In this document: piece by piece, positions 42,362 to 51,480 of the stretch
How positions within the stretch are numbered: the stretch's first letter is position 1
Layout of the letters: each line of letters opens with the position of its first letter
Source: JADZFO01 sp964512635
GTDB taxonomy: Bacteria > 4484-113 > JAFGCY01
Assembly (NCBI GenBank): GCA_964512635.1
Contig: CAZEJB010000001.1
Coordinates: forward strand, 1-64,000
DNA length: 64,000 nt
Reading direction: 5' to 3'
Made by a program: the position numbers and the translations under genes
Notes under the pieces: model-generated
The model's database searches: none
Seen by the model: the letters and a program-made list of their open reading frames with translations, nothing else
Told to the model about the DNA's origin: nothing

Positions 42362-44926
42362 ATGGATTCAAGGCAATTCAGCCTTCAGCCGCAGGCGAAG
42401 CACTGCCCGGCGCGGCACTTCTGCGGGTCACGCGGGGTGGGCCTGCTGCTGGCTATGCTGCTCGCATTGACGGCCGCAGCCTGCGGCTCCTCCGATTCCG
42501 GTCTTGACCAGTCTCCTGCGGACAGCCTGTCGGCCGGGCCGCAGCTGGAACCAGCCGGGATGCAGTTCACCTGGCCTCCTGCGGACGGAGAAGTCAGTCT
42601 CCCAGCCCGAGGCACAAGCGATGACATCTATCCGATGGACGGCTCAGCCTACGTCGACAGCTTCGGCAATGTCACGCCCAACGGCAGCAGCGCTGTGCTG
42701 ATCACCAATCTTGGCCGGCCCTGGGCGCATTATTCTTTGGGCGGCTTTGCCGAGGACGACATGCTGGAAAGTGTCAGCGTGGAGTTCAACGCAGTTGTTG
42801 ATGATACGCCTGCGGCCGGCATGTGGTTTGCCATGGCGAACTACGCCAAGCAGGCCTGGGAGATCCTCCCGGCAACGCCAACGGAGTTCGTCTTCACCAC
42901 GGCAGTCTCAAGCGACTACGTTTCACCGACAGGCTTTGTGCACATTGTTGCCGTATTGAACGGCGATGGACAGGGTGTAATCAGCAAGCTGAGCTTCTCG
43001 CGTGTTGGTGCGGGGGCCAAGCCCGAAGCCCCGACCATCACCGGCGGCTCGTCGACCTTCTATTCAGCAACGGTGGAGTGGACCAGCGTTCCTGGCGCTG
43101 TCGGCTATCTGGTTTACCGCACGACGGACGCCCAGGGCAAGAACCTGACACGCATAACTCAGAGCCCGGTGCTCGTGACCAATTACACCGACCTGGCGGT
43201 CAACTCGGACTCGGACTATTTCTATGCCGTAGCCGCAGTGCGCCAGGTGATTGGGGAACAGAGTGTTCCTTTCCCGCTTTCTACACAGCCGGAAGCCCTG
43301 ACCGCACCACAGAATCTGGCCGCGACGGTGACACCTGATGAGGTTGACCTGAGCTGGGACCCGGTGGTGGGCGCGACGGGCTATAACGTCTATCGCTCCA
43401 CCAAGTCGAACCTGTCCAATGAGTTTAAGATCAATGGCACTCCGATCAAGTCGACCGTCTACCAGGATTTTGACGCCCAGCCCGGGCTGTACAACTATTA
43501 CCGGGTAGCAGCGACAAGAACCGGTGAGGGCCCGAAGAGCGATACTCTGTCGCTCTTTGCGCCGGTCGTCAACCTGCCGGCGCCTCAGAACCTGCGACTG
43601 GTTGTGGCGGCAGCGGATCAGGCGACTATTGCATGGGACTGGGCCGGCACGAATCCCGGGCACTTCCGGGTAATGGTTAAAGAAGTGCCTGATTTCCAGA
43701 TTGAGCCTCCCTACTTCCATCTGAATGTACTTGGCGGCGACAAGCGGGAAGACAACCTGACGGGTCTGGAAAGCGGCAAGCACTATTATGTGCGGGTCTG
43801 CGCAACGACCATCAGCAACCTGCCTGGCTATATGTCCGAGACCCTGGAGATTGTTGCCGACGGCTATTGGACCCTGGATCCGCCGCAGACGCTTGGACCG
43901 GGCAAGCCTGCAATGCGCCTGCTCAGCGAAGAAGGCGACCTTACCGCGGCTTTCTTCAACGGCCCGGATGTAGTTGTTTCCCGCCGCGACGGCGATAACG
44001 GCTGGACCACTGAGCCAGCCTTGTCGGTGGATACTGAGGTCTTCACCACTTATCTCGATATAACTCGCAGCCCCGCCCCGGGGGGCCCCTATATGGTTAC
44101 CAGCGTGATGGAAAGACCCTTTGACCTTTATGGTGCGGTCGGTCGGCCCGGCGAAGGCTGGACCACTGAACTGATTGACGGGACGGACGATCCTGACGTG
44201 TTCTCGCCGGAAAACGGCTTTTACTGCAAGGTTGCCGCTACGGACGACACCTGGGCCGTTTCGAGCATGGAGATCATCTTCATCCCTGGAACTCCGGCCG
44301 AGGAGACCAACAAACTGACCTTCCATACCCGTCCGATCAGCGGTGGCCCCTGGGAGCGGATCTATACCTTTAACACAACCCAGCGCCAGCCGCTGAACCA
44401 GAGCCTGGTGGCCCGCGACGGCGAGTTCTTTGTGCTGCGCCGGGACCTCGACAGCCCGGGCCTGTTCTTTGGGTCCAATGCCGATGACTTCGCTGGCTGG
44501 AGCAACATCCTGCTTACCCCGGGCGAAACCGCCGGCCTGTTCAACGACCTTGAGGTGTTCAACGGCGGCTGGCTGACCCCGAGCTGCAACGCCACAGCCG
44601 AGACCCTGGAGCTCTATCACGAGGATGCCGGGACCTGGACCAGTGAAACCGTTGATAACCTTTCCGGTAACCCTGACCGGGCCAGAGTTGCCACCCGCGG
44701 TAACGACATCATGATCGTCTGCCGGATCCTGAGCCGCTCAGCCTGGCATCTGTACTTCTATGACAGTGCAAGTACGAGCTGGAACTCCCAGCCAATCTTT
44801 GAACCCACTGACGTGTTCTCCCAGGCGATGGATCTGGCGGTCGTGGACAACGACTTCTACCTGCTCTTTGATGATCAGGTTGTGGATGAAATCCACTGTT
44901 CAAAACTGGTACCGCCGCCGACCTAA
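42362..44926 (+). CDS. FnIII-repeat lipoprotein, copy 1
   Basis: 854 aa. Long positively charged N-region, then lipobox AAAC (C41). An unnamed N-terminal domain (about 70-220) with DDIYPMDGSAYVDSFGN and AGMWFAMANYAKQAWEI is shared with the next gene and the CAP lipoprotein. Then FnIII-like repeats (about 225-315, 320-410, 415-515; VDLSWDPVVGATGYNVYRST). The last 330 residues form a propeller-like or unassigned domain. GGAGG lies 6 bases before ATG 42362. It is a tandem paralogue of 45028-47559. Surface exposed by prediction; no enzymatic residues recognised. Confidence 0.85.
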   Translation: MDSRQFSLQPQAKHCPARHFCGSRGVGLLLAMLLALTAAACGSSDSGLDQSPADSLSAGPQLEPAGMQFTWPPADGEVSLPARGTSDDIYPMDGSAYVDSFGNVTPNGSSAVLITNLGRPWAHYSLGGFAEDDMLESVSVEFNAVVDDTPAAGMWFAMANYAKQAWEILPATPTEFVFTTAVSSDYVSPTGFVHIVAVLNGDGQGVISKLSFSRVGAGAKPEAPTITGGSSTFYSATVEWTSVPGAVGYLVYRTTDAQGKNLTRITQSPVLVTNYTDLAVNSDSDYFYAVAAVRQVIGEQSVPFPLSTQPEALTAPQNLAATVTPDEVDLSWDPVVGATGYNVYRSTKSNLSNEFKINGTPIKSTVYQDFDAQPGLYNYYRVAATRTGEGPKSDTLSLFAPVVNLPAPQNLRLVVAAADQATIAWDWAGTNPGHFRVMVKEVPDFQIEPPYFHLNVLGGDKREDNLTGLESGKHYYVRVCATTISNLPGYMSETLEIVADGYWTLDPPQTLGPGKPAMRLLSEEGDLTAAFFNGPDVVVSRRDGDNGWTTEPALSVDTEVFTTYLDITRSPAPGGPYMVTSVMERPFDLYGAVGRPGEGWTTELIDGTDDPDVFSPENGFYCKVAATDDTWAVSSMEIIFIPGTPAEETNKLTFHTRPISGGPWERIYTFNTTQRQPLNQSLVARDGEFFVLRRDLDSPGLFFGSNADDFAGWSNILLTPGETAGLFNDLEVFNGGWLTPSCNATAETLELYHEDAGTWTSETVDNLSGNPDRARVATRGNDIMIVCRILSRSAWHLYFYDSASTSWNSQPIFEPTDVFSQAMDLAVVDNDFYLLFDDQVVDEIHCSKLVPPPT

Positions 44927-44947
44927 ACACCGGCGCAACAGGCTCGG

Positions 44948-44953
44948 TATAAT
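44948..44953 (+). promoter_or_regulatory. -10 box (TATAAT) before FnIII lipoprotein copy 2
   Basis: TATAAT 20 bases past the stop of copy 1 and about 75 bases before the start of copy 2, giving an ordinary leader that contains GGAGGAG. Confidence 0.55.
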
Positions 44954-45027
44954 CTTGCTGGATTGCCGGCCGGCAGATGCGGGCGCATCTGGCTGGCAAC
45001 CCGGAACTCCCGGCTGATGGAGGAGAT

Positions 45028-47559
45028 ATGAACACTGGTGCAAGTCAGTGGTCCCTGACCGCGAAGCGCGTGTCAACAGCGCTGGCGATTGTCCTGCTTG
45101 CTGCAGTGAGCGCCTGCTCCGGCGCAGCGCAGCGAGCGGCCCAGGACCTTCGACCGGGTGTCTACACCGTGCCAGGCAGCCGCAATGCAAGCCCGGTTAC
45201 CAATGATTCGCCGGGGCTTCCCTGGCCCCCGGCTGAGGCTAAGCAGCGCATAACCAGCGACGACTTCTATCCGCTGGATGGCACGGACTATGCCAGTAAG
45301 GGCGGGGATACGACCAACAGTGACCCCAGCCTGCTGTTCGGCAGCACTGAGCGCCTGAACTTTGCGATTTATACCCTTGGCGGCTTCGGCGCGGATGTCG
45401 CCCTGGAGTCGATCGACGTAACCTTCTCGCTCCAGGCCAGCCCGCCAGCGGGACTGGGTTTCTACTTCGGCCTGAGCAACTATGCAAGCGGACGCTGGGA
45501 CTGGTTCACCGGCGATCCGACTGACCTGCACATCGCACCGGCAAACATCGCCGACTACGTCTCGGCCGGCGGCAGCTGCAGCGTGGCCGTGGTCCTGAAC
45601 GGCAACGGCAGCGGACAGCTTGACACAGTGTCCTTTAACCGCGTCGGCGCCGGGGCCAAGCCGGATGCGCCCCAGAACCTGCAGGGTACTGCGACTTGGT
45701 TCTCCTGCGACCTGACCTGGGACCCGGTGCCGGGCGTGCAGGGCTACCATGTCTTCCGCAGCAGCCAGCCCGATATGGCGGGGGCGATCAAGCAAACTTC
45801 GGCCCCGGTGCTTACGAACCAGTACACCGACATCAAAAACATCTCCCCGGAGACGACCTATTACTACGCCATCCGGGCCTACCGTCCTGTGGCCTCGGAT
45901 TACAGTAATGTAGTTGAGCTGACCACGGGCACGCTGGATCTGCAGCCTCCGGCAGACCTGGCGGGTACAGCGACGACCAGCTCGGCCAATCTTACCTGGA
46001 CTCCCGCTGGCGGCGCTACCGGCTACAACGTCTACCGGGCGAGCAAGTCGGATATGAGCAACCAGGTCAGCATCGGCATCGCGACCGGCTCGTCCTTTGA
46101 TGACTTGTCGCCGGTAGTTGGCAATGTCAACTACTATCGCCTGACCTCAAGATACCAGGCCCTGGAAAGCGCGCCGACCCCAATAGTCAGCGTTTTCGTG
46201 CCGGACATTGATATGCCGGCACCGGTTAACCTGCACATCGTGTCGCAGGTCGCGGACGAGTGCCGCATCGCCTGGGACTGGCCCGATCCGCTCAACCCGC
46301 CGACCTACTACCGGATCTATGTCCGCACAGTTCCGGATTTCAAGATCGAGCCGCCGTACTTTGATGGCGGCCCGGTGGATATTGACGCAACTTCGACGAC
46401 GTATCTGATCCAGAACCTGCCGCCGGGACTAACGCGCTACGTGCGCGTCTGCGGCATGAACTCGAATTTCAAGCGCGGCCGCCTGACCGAGGCGATGCCG
46501 ATCACTGCATCGACATACTGGACGATGGACGGCCTCGAAACCATCGGCGCCGGAATCGGGCCGATCTCCCTGCAGCATGCGGCCAGCGATCTGACCGCGG
46601 CCTATGTATTCGAGACGGCCACTGGCAAGGTGCGGCTGGCGCGCCGCAATGCCGGCACCTGGAGCTCGGAGCAGATCGGCCTCGAGACGCACATGGGCGC
46701 CTATGTGAAGCTGGCCCATGACAGCGCTGACGACAAGTACATGGTCTTCACCCAGGAGATCGACACTGGCGACCTGTGGGGCAGCGAAGGCCAGGTCGGC
46801 GGCTCCTGGACCCCCGTGCGGATCAACGGCAACGGCAGCACGGCCATCGGCTCCTCACTGAGCGGCTTTGACATCTGCTGCGCAGCCACCGACAGCAACT
46901 GGGTGGTGGCACACACTGAAATCAGTTACTCCGGCAACGAGAGCTTCCGCAAGATTCTCTTCCACAAGCGACCCTTCGTTGGCGGATCCTGGAGCATCAG
47001 CACGATCCGGACGATCGACGAGCTGCCGGTCTATGAGAGCATGGTCTGGCACGGTGGCACGATCCATATGCTGAACAAGCAGCCCCTGGACAACCTGTTC
47101 CAGTACGGCACCGAGAGCGACAGCTTCAACTGGACCGATATCAACCCGACGCCGGGCAACGGCTCCTGGAACAGCCTGACGGTCTTCGACGGTTTCCTTT
47201 ACACGCCGACCGTTGATACCGCGACTGGTGATGTCAGCGTGATGGATAACAGCGCCGGCAGCTGGACGCTGAACACAGTGGATGGCGGTCACGGCTTTAT
47301 CGCCCGCACAGGCATGGCGGCCGGCAGCACGCAGCTTTACCTGACCTACCTGGCCAACAGCCCGGTATCCTGGTACCTCGGTGTGCTCGACAACGGCACC
47401 TGGACAATCCAGAAGCTGCGTGTGCCCAGCGGCGGACCGGGCCAGTATCTTCAAATGGGCGACAACCTGGCGGTGGCGGCGATTGGCGATGTGCCCTACT
47501 TCGTCTTCAACAGCCCTGACGGGAATATCTACAGCGCCCATGGCGTACCGCCGGCCTAG
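45028..47559 (+). CDS. FnIII-repeat lipoprotein, copy 2
   Basis: 843 aa. Lipobox VSAC (C29). Same layout as copy 1: N-terminal domain with DDFYPLDGTDYASKGGD and LGFYFGLSNYASGRWDWF, the linker NRVGAGAKPDAP (copy 1: SRVGAGAKPEAP), FnIII-like repeats (VDLTWDPVPG-like CDLTWDPVPGVQGYHVFRSS; ANLTWTPAGGATGYNVYRAS) and a large C-terminal domain. ATG 45028 chosen for GGAGGAG upstream. Ends with a terminator at 47586-47611. The pair probably arose by tandem duplication. Confidence 0.85.
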   Translation: MNTGASQWSLTAKRVSTALAIVLLAAVSACSGAAQRAAQDLRPGVYTVPGSRNASPVTNDSPGLPWPPAEAKQRITSDDFYPLDGTDYASKGGDTTNSDPSLLFGSTERLNFAIYTLGGFGADVALESIDVTFSLQASPPAGLGFYFGLSNYASGRWDWFTGDPTDLHIAPANIADYVSAGGSCSVAVVLNGNGSGQLDTVSFNRVGAGAKPDAPQNLQGTATWFSCDLTWDPVPGVQGYHVFRSSQPDMAGAIKQTSAPVLTNQYTDIKNISPETTYYYAIRAYRPVASDYSNVVELTTGTLDLQPPADLAGTATTSSANLTWTPAGGATGYNVYRASKSDMSNQVSIGIATGSSFDDLSPVVGNVNYYRLTSRYQALESAPTPIVSVFVPDIDMPAPVNLHIVSQVADECRIAWDWPDPLNPPTYYRIYVRTVPDFKIEPPYFDGGPVDIDATSTTYLIQNLPPGLTRYVRVCGMNSNFKRGRLTEAMPITASTYWTMDGLETIGAGIGPISLQHAASDLTAAYVFETATGKVRLARRNAGTWSSEQIGLETHMGAYVKLAHDSADDKYMVFTQEIDTGDLWGSEGQVGGSWTPVRINGNGSTAIGSSLSGFDICCAATDSNWVVAHTEISYSGNESFRKILFHKRPFVGGSWSISTIRTIDELPVYESMVWHGGTIHMLNKQPLDNLFQYGTESDSFNWTDINPTPGNGSWNSLTVFDGFLYTPTVDTATGDVSVMDNSAGSWTLNTVDGGHGFIARTGMAAGSTQLYLTYLANSPVSWYLGVLDNGTWTIQKLRVPSGGPGQYLQMGDNLAVAAIGDVPYFVFNSPDGNIYSAHGVPPA

Positions 47560-47585
47560 ACGGGGGCATTACGATTGATGCAGAC

Positions 47586-47611
47586 AAGGCGCCGGGAAAC
47601 CGGCGCCTTTT
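47586..47611 (+). terminator. Rho-independent terminator after FnIII lipoprotein copy 2
   Basis: GGCGCCGG/CCGGCGCC stem with GAAA tetraloop, flanked by AA and TTTT; 27 bases past the stop. Confidence 0.88.
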
Positions 47612-47654
47612 GCTTTGCGGCGGGCTGATCGCTGAAGCGGCCGGGCGCATCGCC

Positions 47655-47660
47655 TAAACT
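47655..47660 (+). promoter_or_regulatory. -10 box (TAAACT) of folC, leaderless type
   Basis: Six bases before the GTG start of folC; no ribosome binding site between. Confidence 0.6.
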
Positions 47661-47666
47661 GCTCCG

Positions 47667-49046
47667 GTGAGCTTCATGCCCTGCAGCCCGGAGTACCGCG
47701 CAGCCCTTGAGCGCCTGTTTGCCCTTGGCCAGGGACGGATGCTGCCGGGGCGCGAGCGCCTGCGCAATGTGCTGCGCCGCGCCGGCGACCCGCACCTGCG
47801 GGTACCGGGCATCCTGATCGGCGGAACCAACGGCAAGGGCCGCCTGGTGACCCTGCTGAGCAGTGTGCTGAGCCAGCGCTATCGCACCGGGGCCTTTGTC
47901 AAGCCGCATCTCAAGAGCATCCGCGAGCGCTGGCGGGTCAACGACGAGGACATCAGCCCGCAGCAGTTCGTGCACTATGCCAATGCCGCCTGCGACCTGA
48001 TCGAGGAGCACAAGGCCGAGACCGGCGAGGAGATCAGTTTCTTCGAGGCCAATGTCCTGCTCGCCGCCCTCCTCTGGGCCGGGGAGGGCGTGGACATCGT
48101 GGTCTGGGAGGTCGGCCTTGGCGGGCGGGAAGACGCCTGCAACCTGGTCGACCCGCTGATCAGCATCATCACCAACGTGCAGTACGACCACCAGCACATC
48201 CTGGGCAACACCCTGGAGGAGATCGCCTTCGACAAGGCGCACATCGCGCGGCCGGGACGCCCGCTGATCCTCGGCCCCCCGCGCAAGGGCTGGCATAACG
48301 ACTATCTGCGCTACCTGCCGGTGATCCGCGAGGTGGTGGACGATATCGGCGCGGAGCTGGTGGCGGCGCCAGTGGACCGGCTGGACGAAATGGAGCGCAG
48401 CATGGAGGAGCGCCGTGCCTCCGGCCAGCCCCTCAAGCTGCCGCTGGATACCGGCGTCCTGCTGGTCAGTGCCTGGACCAGGCTGGGTCAGGCCGGCTTC
48501 CCGCTGGACGTGCTGGAATACACCGCCGGCATGAGCGCTGCGCACTACCGCGGGCGGATGGAGCTGACGCGCCTGGCTGGCAGGCCGGTGCTGCTGGACG
48601 CCGCACATAACCCCGACAGCCTGCGCTGGCTGGCCCAGAGCCTGGCCGGCGAGCGGCGCCCCTTCATCTTTGGCCAGCAGGCGACCAAGGACCCCCGGGA
48701 CACGCTGGCGGCGCTGAAGGATGTTATCGACGTTCTCGTGCCGATCTGCCTGCCGGTGCTGCACCCCTGCCCCGTCGAGCAGATTGTGGCCGCCGCCGCT
48801 GAGCTGGGCATTGCGGTCAGCCTGCCGGCGGGCTTTGAAGCGCGGCCGATTCCTGCCGATTACGCTATCGGGCATGTGACCGAATGCGACCCGCCGGACA
48901 ACATCACCGGCTGGATTGAATGCGTGCGCCACGGGCTGAGCCTGTCGGATGAGCTCGCACCGGCGGTGATTTGCGGCAGCATCTACAACCTGGGCGAGAT
49001 CCTGCGCACCTTTGAGGACGGCTGGGTGGACACGGTATCAGCCTAA
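47667..49046 (+). CDS. folC: Folylpolyglutamate synthase / dihydrofolate synthase
   Basis: 459 aa. Mur-ligase-type ATP enzyme adding glutamate to folates. P-loop IGGTNGKGRLVTLLSSVL (about 50-67; the usual Ser after GKG is Arg here), VVWEVGLGGREDACN (about 148-162), TNVQYDHQHILGNTLEEI and the C-terminal LLDAAHNPDSL. GTG start at 47667 sits six bases after TAAACT. Mono- or bifunctionality is not decidable. The Ser-to-Arg change in the P-loop is worth noting, since the Thr of GTNGKG and the rest are intact. Confidence 0.92.
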   Translation: MSFMPCSPEYRAALERLFALGQGRMLPGRERLRNVLRRAGDPHLRVPGILIGGTNGKGRLVTLLSSVLSQRYRTGAFVKPHLKSIRERWRVNDEDISPQQFVHYANAACDLIEEHKAETGEEISFFEANVLLAALLWAGEGVDIVVWEVGLGGREDACNLVDPLISIITNVQYDHQHILGNTLEEIAFDKAHIARPGRPLILGPPRKGWHNDYLRYLPVIREVVDDIGAELVAAPVDRLDEMERSMEERRASGQPLKLPLDTGVLLVSAWTRLGQAGFPLDVLEYTAGMSAAHYRGRMELTRLAGRPVLLDAAHNPDSLRWLAQSLAGERRPFIFGQQATKDPRDTLAALKDVIDVLVPICLPVLHPCPVEQIVAAAAELGIAVSLPAGFEARPIPADYAIGHVTECDPPDNITGWIECVRHGLSLSDELAPAVICGSIYNLGEILRTFEDGWVDTVSA

Positions 49047-49060
49047 GTTCGGTGGACTGA

Positions 49061-49177
49061 CTACCAGGGCAGGATTCCACTGAGATAGGTGGAGAAGAGC
49101 CAGAAAGCGCCGTTAAAGAGGATAGCCACGGCCAGCGGCACGAAGACAAATGCCAGCACCTGTCGCACTAAGTGCAT
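49061..49177 (-). CDS. 38-aa single-pass membrane protein
   Basis: MHLVRQVLAFVFVPLAVAIL, then FNGAFWLFSTYLSGILPW: 38 aa, one strongly hydrophobic helix flanked by a basic N-terminus. Its ATG follows a perfect TATAAT by exactly six bases (49084-49089 region, see promoter), the same geometry as several larger genes here. Lies in the gap between folC (convergent) and motA (divergent). No homologue recognised. The promoter match and clean hydrophobic profile make it a likely real gene. Confidence 0.65.
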   Translation of the reverse strand: MHLVRQVLAFVFVPLAVAILFNGAFWLFSTYLSGILPW

Positions 49178-49183
49178 GCGTGA

Positions 49184-49189
49184 ATTATA
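49184..49189 (-). promoter_or_regulatory. -10 box (TATAAT) of the 38-aa membrane protein gene
   Basis: Minus-strand TATAAT, with six bases (49178-49183) separating it from the ATG at 49177. Confidence 0.7.
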
Positions 49190-49245
49190 GGGTGCGACCT
49201 GCAAAGCAGAGTCTCGCGATCACCGACTGGCCGGCTTGAATCGAA

Positions 49246-50028
49246 ATGGATCTTGGAAGCATAATCGGAATTGTCCTGTGCATTGGCGGCCTGCTGGCCG
49301 GCTTCGCCATGGAAGGCGGTAATCCCGGCATGCTGGCCCAGCTGTCGGCGGCAGTCATTGTCTTCGGCGGAACCATCGGTGCTGCCATGTTCTGCGCGCC
49401 TCTGGGCCAGACCATCGGTATCGGCAAAACGGCCATGAAGGGCTTCATGCGTGGCCATACCGACCCCAAACACGTTATCGAGAAGTTTGTGGCCTATGCC
49501 GAAAAGGTACGCCGTGAGGGCCTGCTGGTGCTGGAAGAAGACGCCAATAACGAGCATGACCCTTTCCTGAAGAGCGGCCTCCAGCTGGTAATCGATGGCA
49601 ACGACACAGATCTGGTCAAGGATATCCTGCGCACCGAAGTCAAGCACCTGCAGGAACGCCACCATGAGGGCGCCCACTACTTTGAGAACATGGGCGGCTT
49701 TGCCCCGACTTTCGGCATCGTCGGAACGGTCATGGGCCTGGTGCTCGTACTGAGCAACCTGTCCGATCCGTCCAGCCTGGGCGGCGCGGTCGCCGCGGCG
49801 TTCATCGCGACTCTGTATGGCGTATTCAGCGCGAACGCGATCTTCCTGCCCCTGGCGACCAAGCTGCGGCATGCCTCGAGCGAAGAAGCCATGATGCGCG
49901 AGATCATGATTGAGGGCATTCTCAGTATCCAGGCCGGCGACAACCCGCGTATCGTCAAGGAGAAGCTCTCCGCCTTCCTGCCTCCCAGTGACCGCGCCAA
50001 ACTGAACACTGAAGGCAACAAGGAATAA
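49246..50028 (+). CDS. motA: Flagellar motor stator protein MotA/PomA type
   Basis: 260 aa. Four membrane segments (about 4-21, 30-48, 150-170, 183-203) with the large cytoplasmic loop between the second and third (RREGLLVLEEDANNEHDPFL). The conserved proline-containing stretch GGFAPTFGIVGTVMGLVLVL lines the ion channel. Forms the stator with MotB and drives rotation. No ribosome binding site is evident before the ATG. Length and loop match PomA/MotA of the 250-260-aa class. Confidence 0.95.
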   Translation: MDLGSIIGIVLCIGGLLAGFAMEGGNPGMLAQLSAAVIVFGGTIGAAMFCAPLGQTIGIGKTAMKGFMRGHTDPKHVIEKFVAYAEKVRREGLLVLEEDANNEHDPFLKSGLQLVIDGNDTDLVKDILRTEVKHLQERHHEGAHYFENMGGFAPTFGIVGTVMGLVLVLSNLSDPSSLGGAVAAAFIATLYGVFSANAIFLPLATKLRHASSEEAMMREIMIEGILSIQAGDNPRIVKEKLSAFLPPSDRAKLNTEGNKE

Positions 50029-50039
50029 CGGGGGCAGCC

Positions 50040-51101
50040 ATGCTAATACCGCAATGTCCCCAGCACAGCCATGGCGAGGGCGGCGGTGAGCGCTGGCTGA
50101 TTTCCTACGCGGACATGATCACCCTGCTGCTGGTGCTGTTCATCATTCTTTACTCCACAGCCCAGCAGGACCTGGCCAAGTTCGAGGCCCTCAGCCAGAG
50201 CCTGTCGGAAGGCTTCGGCGCCAGCACCCCAAACATGGCCCCGGTGGACAACGAGAACACCGGCGGCGCCGGCGATAACGTGATTCTGGACAAGAGCACC
50301 GGCGGCGACAGCCCGCTGGAGATGTTCGCTGCCAAGCAGAGCCCGATTCAGATCTTCCAGTTCGCGCAGATGATGGAAGATAACAGCGAACTGCGCGAAC
50401 AGCTGGATGAGATTGTCGACGAGGCGCTGGAGCAGGCCGAGCGCCAGCTGGGCATGGGTGAGCTGGAAGGCGGGCTGTCCGTGACCCACAACGAGCGCGG
50501 GATAGTTATCGAGATCCATCCGGACCAGATCTTGTTTGACCCCGGGTCCGCCGCACTGAAGCCGGCCTTCAAGGACGTGCTCAAGGTGCTTGCCCAGCAG
50601 TTCGCGCGCCTGCCCAATGACATCGAAGTGCAGGGCCATACCGACGGCCTGCCAATCAGCACCGCGGCCTACCCCAGTAACTGGGAGCTCTCGGCGGCGC
50701 GCGCTGGCGCGGTGATCCGCCAGCTCCAGAACCTGGGACTGGACCCCGCACGGCTGAGCGCAGCGGGCTACGCCGACACGCGGCCCCTGGGAGACAACGG
50801 CACACCTGAAGGCCGGGCCCGTAACCGCAGGGTGGAGATTGTCATCCTGCGCCAGCAGAGTGAAGGCATATCGGCGCCGGGACCCAGCCCGCAAGCCGAG
50901 CCGAGAGACAGTCAGGACGAAACCGGGCGAGCTTCAGACGCCGCGAAGCCTGAAGCTCACGGATCAGGTGCCGAAGAAACGCAGAACCACGCGCCGGCCG
51001 ATGAGGCCGACGACAAGCAGCGGCCCGCGGACACGGAGTCGCAGGATGAAGGACATGCAGGCAGGAACGAGCACGGAACCGCAAGCGGACACGGGCACTA
51101 A
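50040..51101 (+). CDS. motB: Flagellar motor stator protein with OmpA domain
   Basis: 353 aa. One membrane helix with the ion-carrying aspartate D25 (ISYADMITLLLVLFIILYS), a plug/linker region and the peptidoglycan-binding OmpA-like domain (about 150-265; VQGHTDGLPISTAAYPSNWE, LSAARAGAVI, RARNRRVEIVIL). A roughly 85-residue Asp/Glu/His-rich tail after it is unusual for MotB. GGGGG lies before the ATG, 11 bases after motA. Overlaps the next gene by about 56 bases. Confidence 0.95.
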   Translation: MLIPQCPQHSHGEGGGERWLISYADMITLLLVLFIILYSTAQQDLAKFEALSQSLSEGFGASTPNMAPVDNENTGGAGDNVILDKSTGGDSPLEMFAAKQSPIQIFQFAQMMEDNSELREQLDEIVDEALEQAERQLGMGELEGGLSVTHNERGIVIEIHPDQILFDPGSAALKPAFKDVLKVLAQQFARLPNDIEVQGHTDGLPISTAAYPSNWELSAARAGAVIRQLQNLGLDPARLSAAGYADTRPLGDNGTPEGRARNRRVEIVILRQQSEGISAPGPSPQAEPRDSQDETGRASDAAKPEAHGSGAEETQNHAPADEADDKQRPADTESQDEGHAGRNEHGTASGHGH

Positions 51102-51402
51102 AAGCCCGGGACTGGACGAGCTGCTGCTGAAGCTGCTGCTGCTGGTCGGGCTGACTCTGGCTCTGGGCCTTTGTCTGACCGCCAGCACATGTAACAGCGA
51201 TCCTGGCTTTGGTGATCCGCTGATGAAGCAGGCCGGTGTCCCGGCAGGCGCTTCAGACTATATGTTTGTCGCCGACTCGCGCCGCCAGCTCTACTGGCCC
51301 AACGAGAGCCGTTATGTCAGCGCCATACCGGTGGGGGACCGGGTCTGGATCAAGGATGCCAAGACCTTATCGAAGTTCAAGGGCTATAAGCCCGGGCCAT
51401 AG
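51046..51402 (+). CDS. Small single-pass membrane protein in the stator operon
   Basis: 118 aa from ATG 51046 (ATG 51055 with GAAGGAC is equally possible). One membrane helix (about 27-48; LLLKLLLLVGLTLALGLCLT). The outside part ends DSRRQLYWPNESRYVSAIP, then RVWIKDAKTLSKFKGYKPGP. That pattern resembles the small Ada-type/zinc-ribbon-like fold (Y-x-N..H-x-x-C...GY-x-P-C) with the cysteines and histidine replaced, so it may be a metal-free relative; this is inference. Overlaps motB and precedes fliL. Confidence 0.7.
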   Translation: MKDMQAGTSTEPQADTGTKSPGLDELLLKLLLLVGLTLALGLCLTASTCNSDPGFGDPLMKQAGVPAGASDYMFVADSRRQLYWPNESRYVSAIPVGDRVWIKDAKTLSKFKGYKPGP

Positions 51403-51412
51403 GCAGGGCTGA

Positions 51413-51440
51413 TTCAAGACTGGCCGCGACCAGCCGATAA
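51413..51440 (+). promoter_or_regulatory. Sigma-28 (FliA)-type promoter for fliL
   Basis: TTCAAG (51413-51418), 14 bases, exact GCCGATAA (51433-51440). Same two boxes as before flgF. Leader of about 35 bases before the TTG start. Confidence 0.65.
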
Positions 51441-51480
51441 GCACTTTTGAACTGTGCTGCGGCCGGGGGAGGAGACTGAT

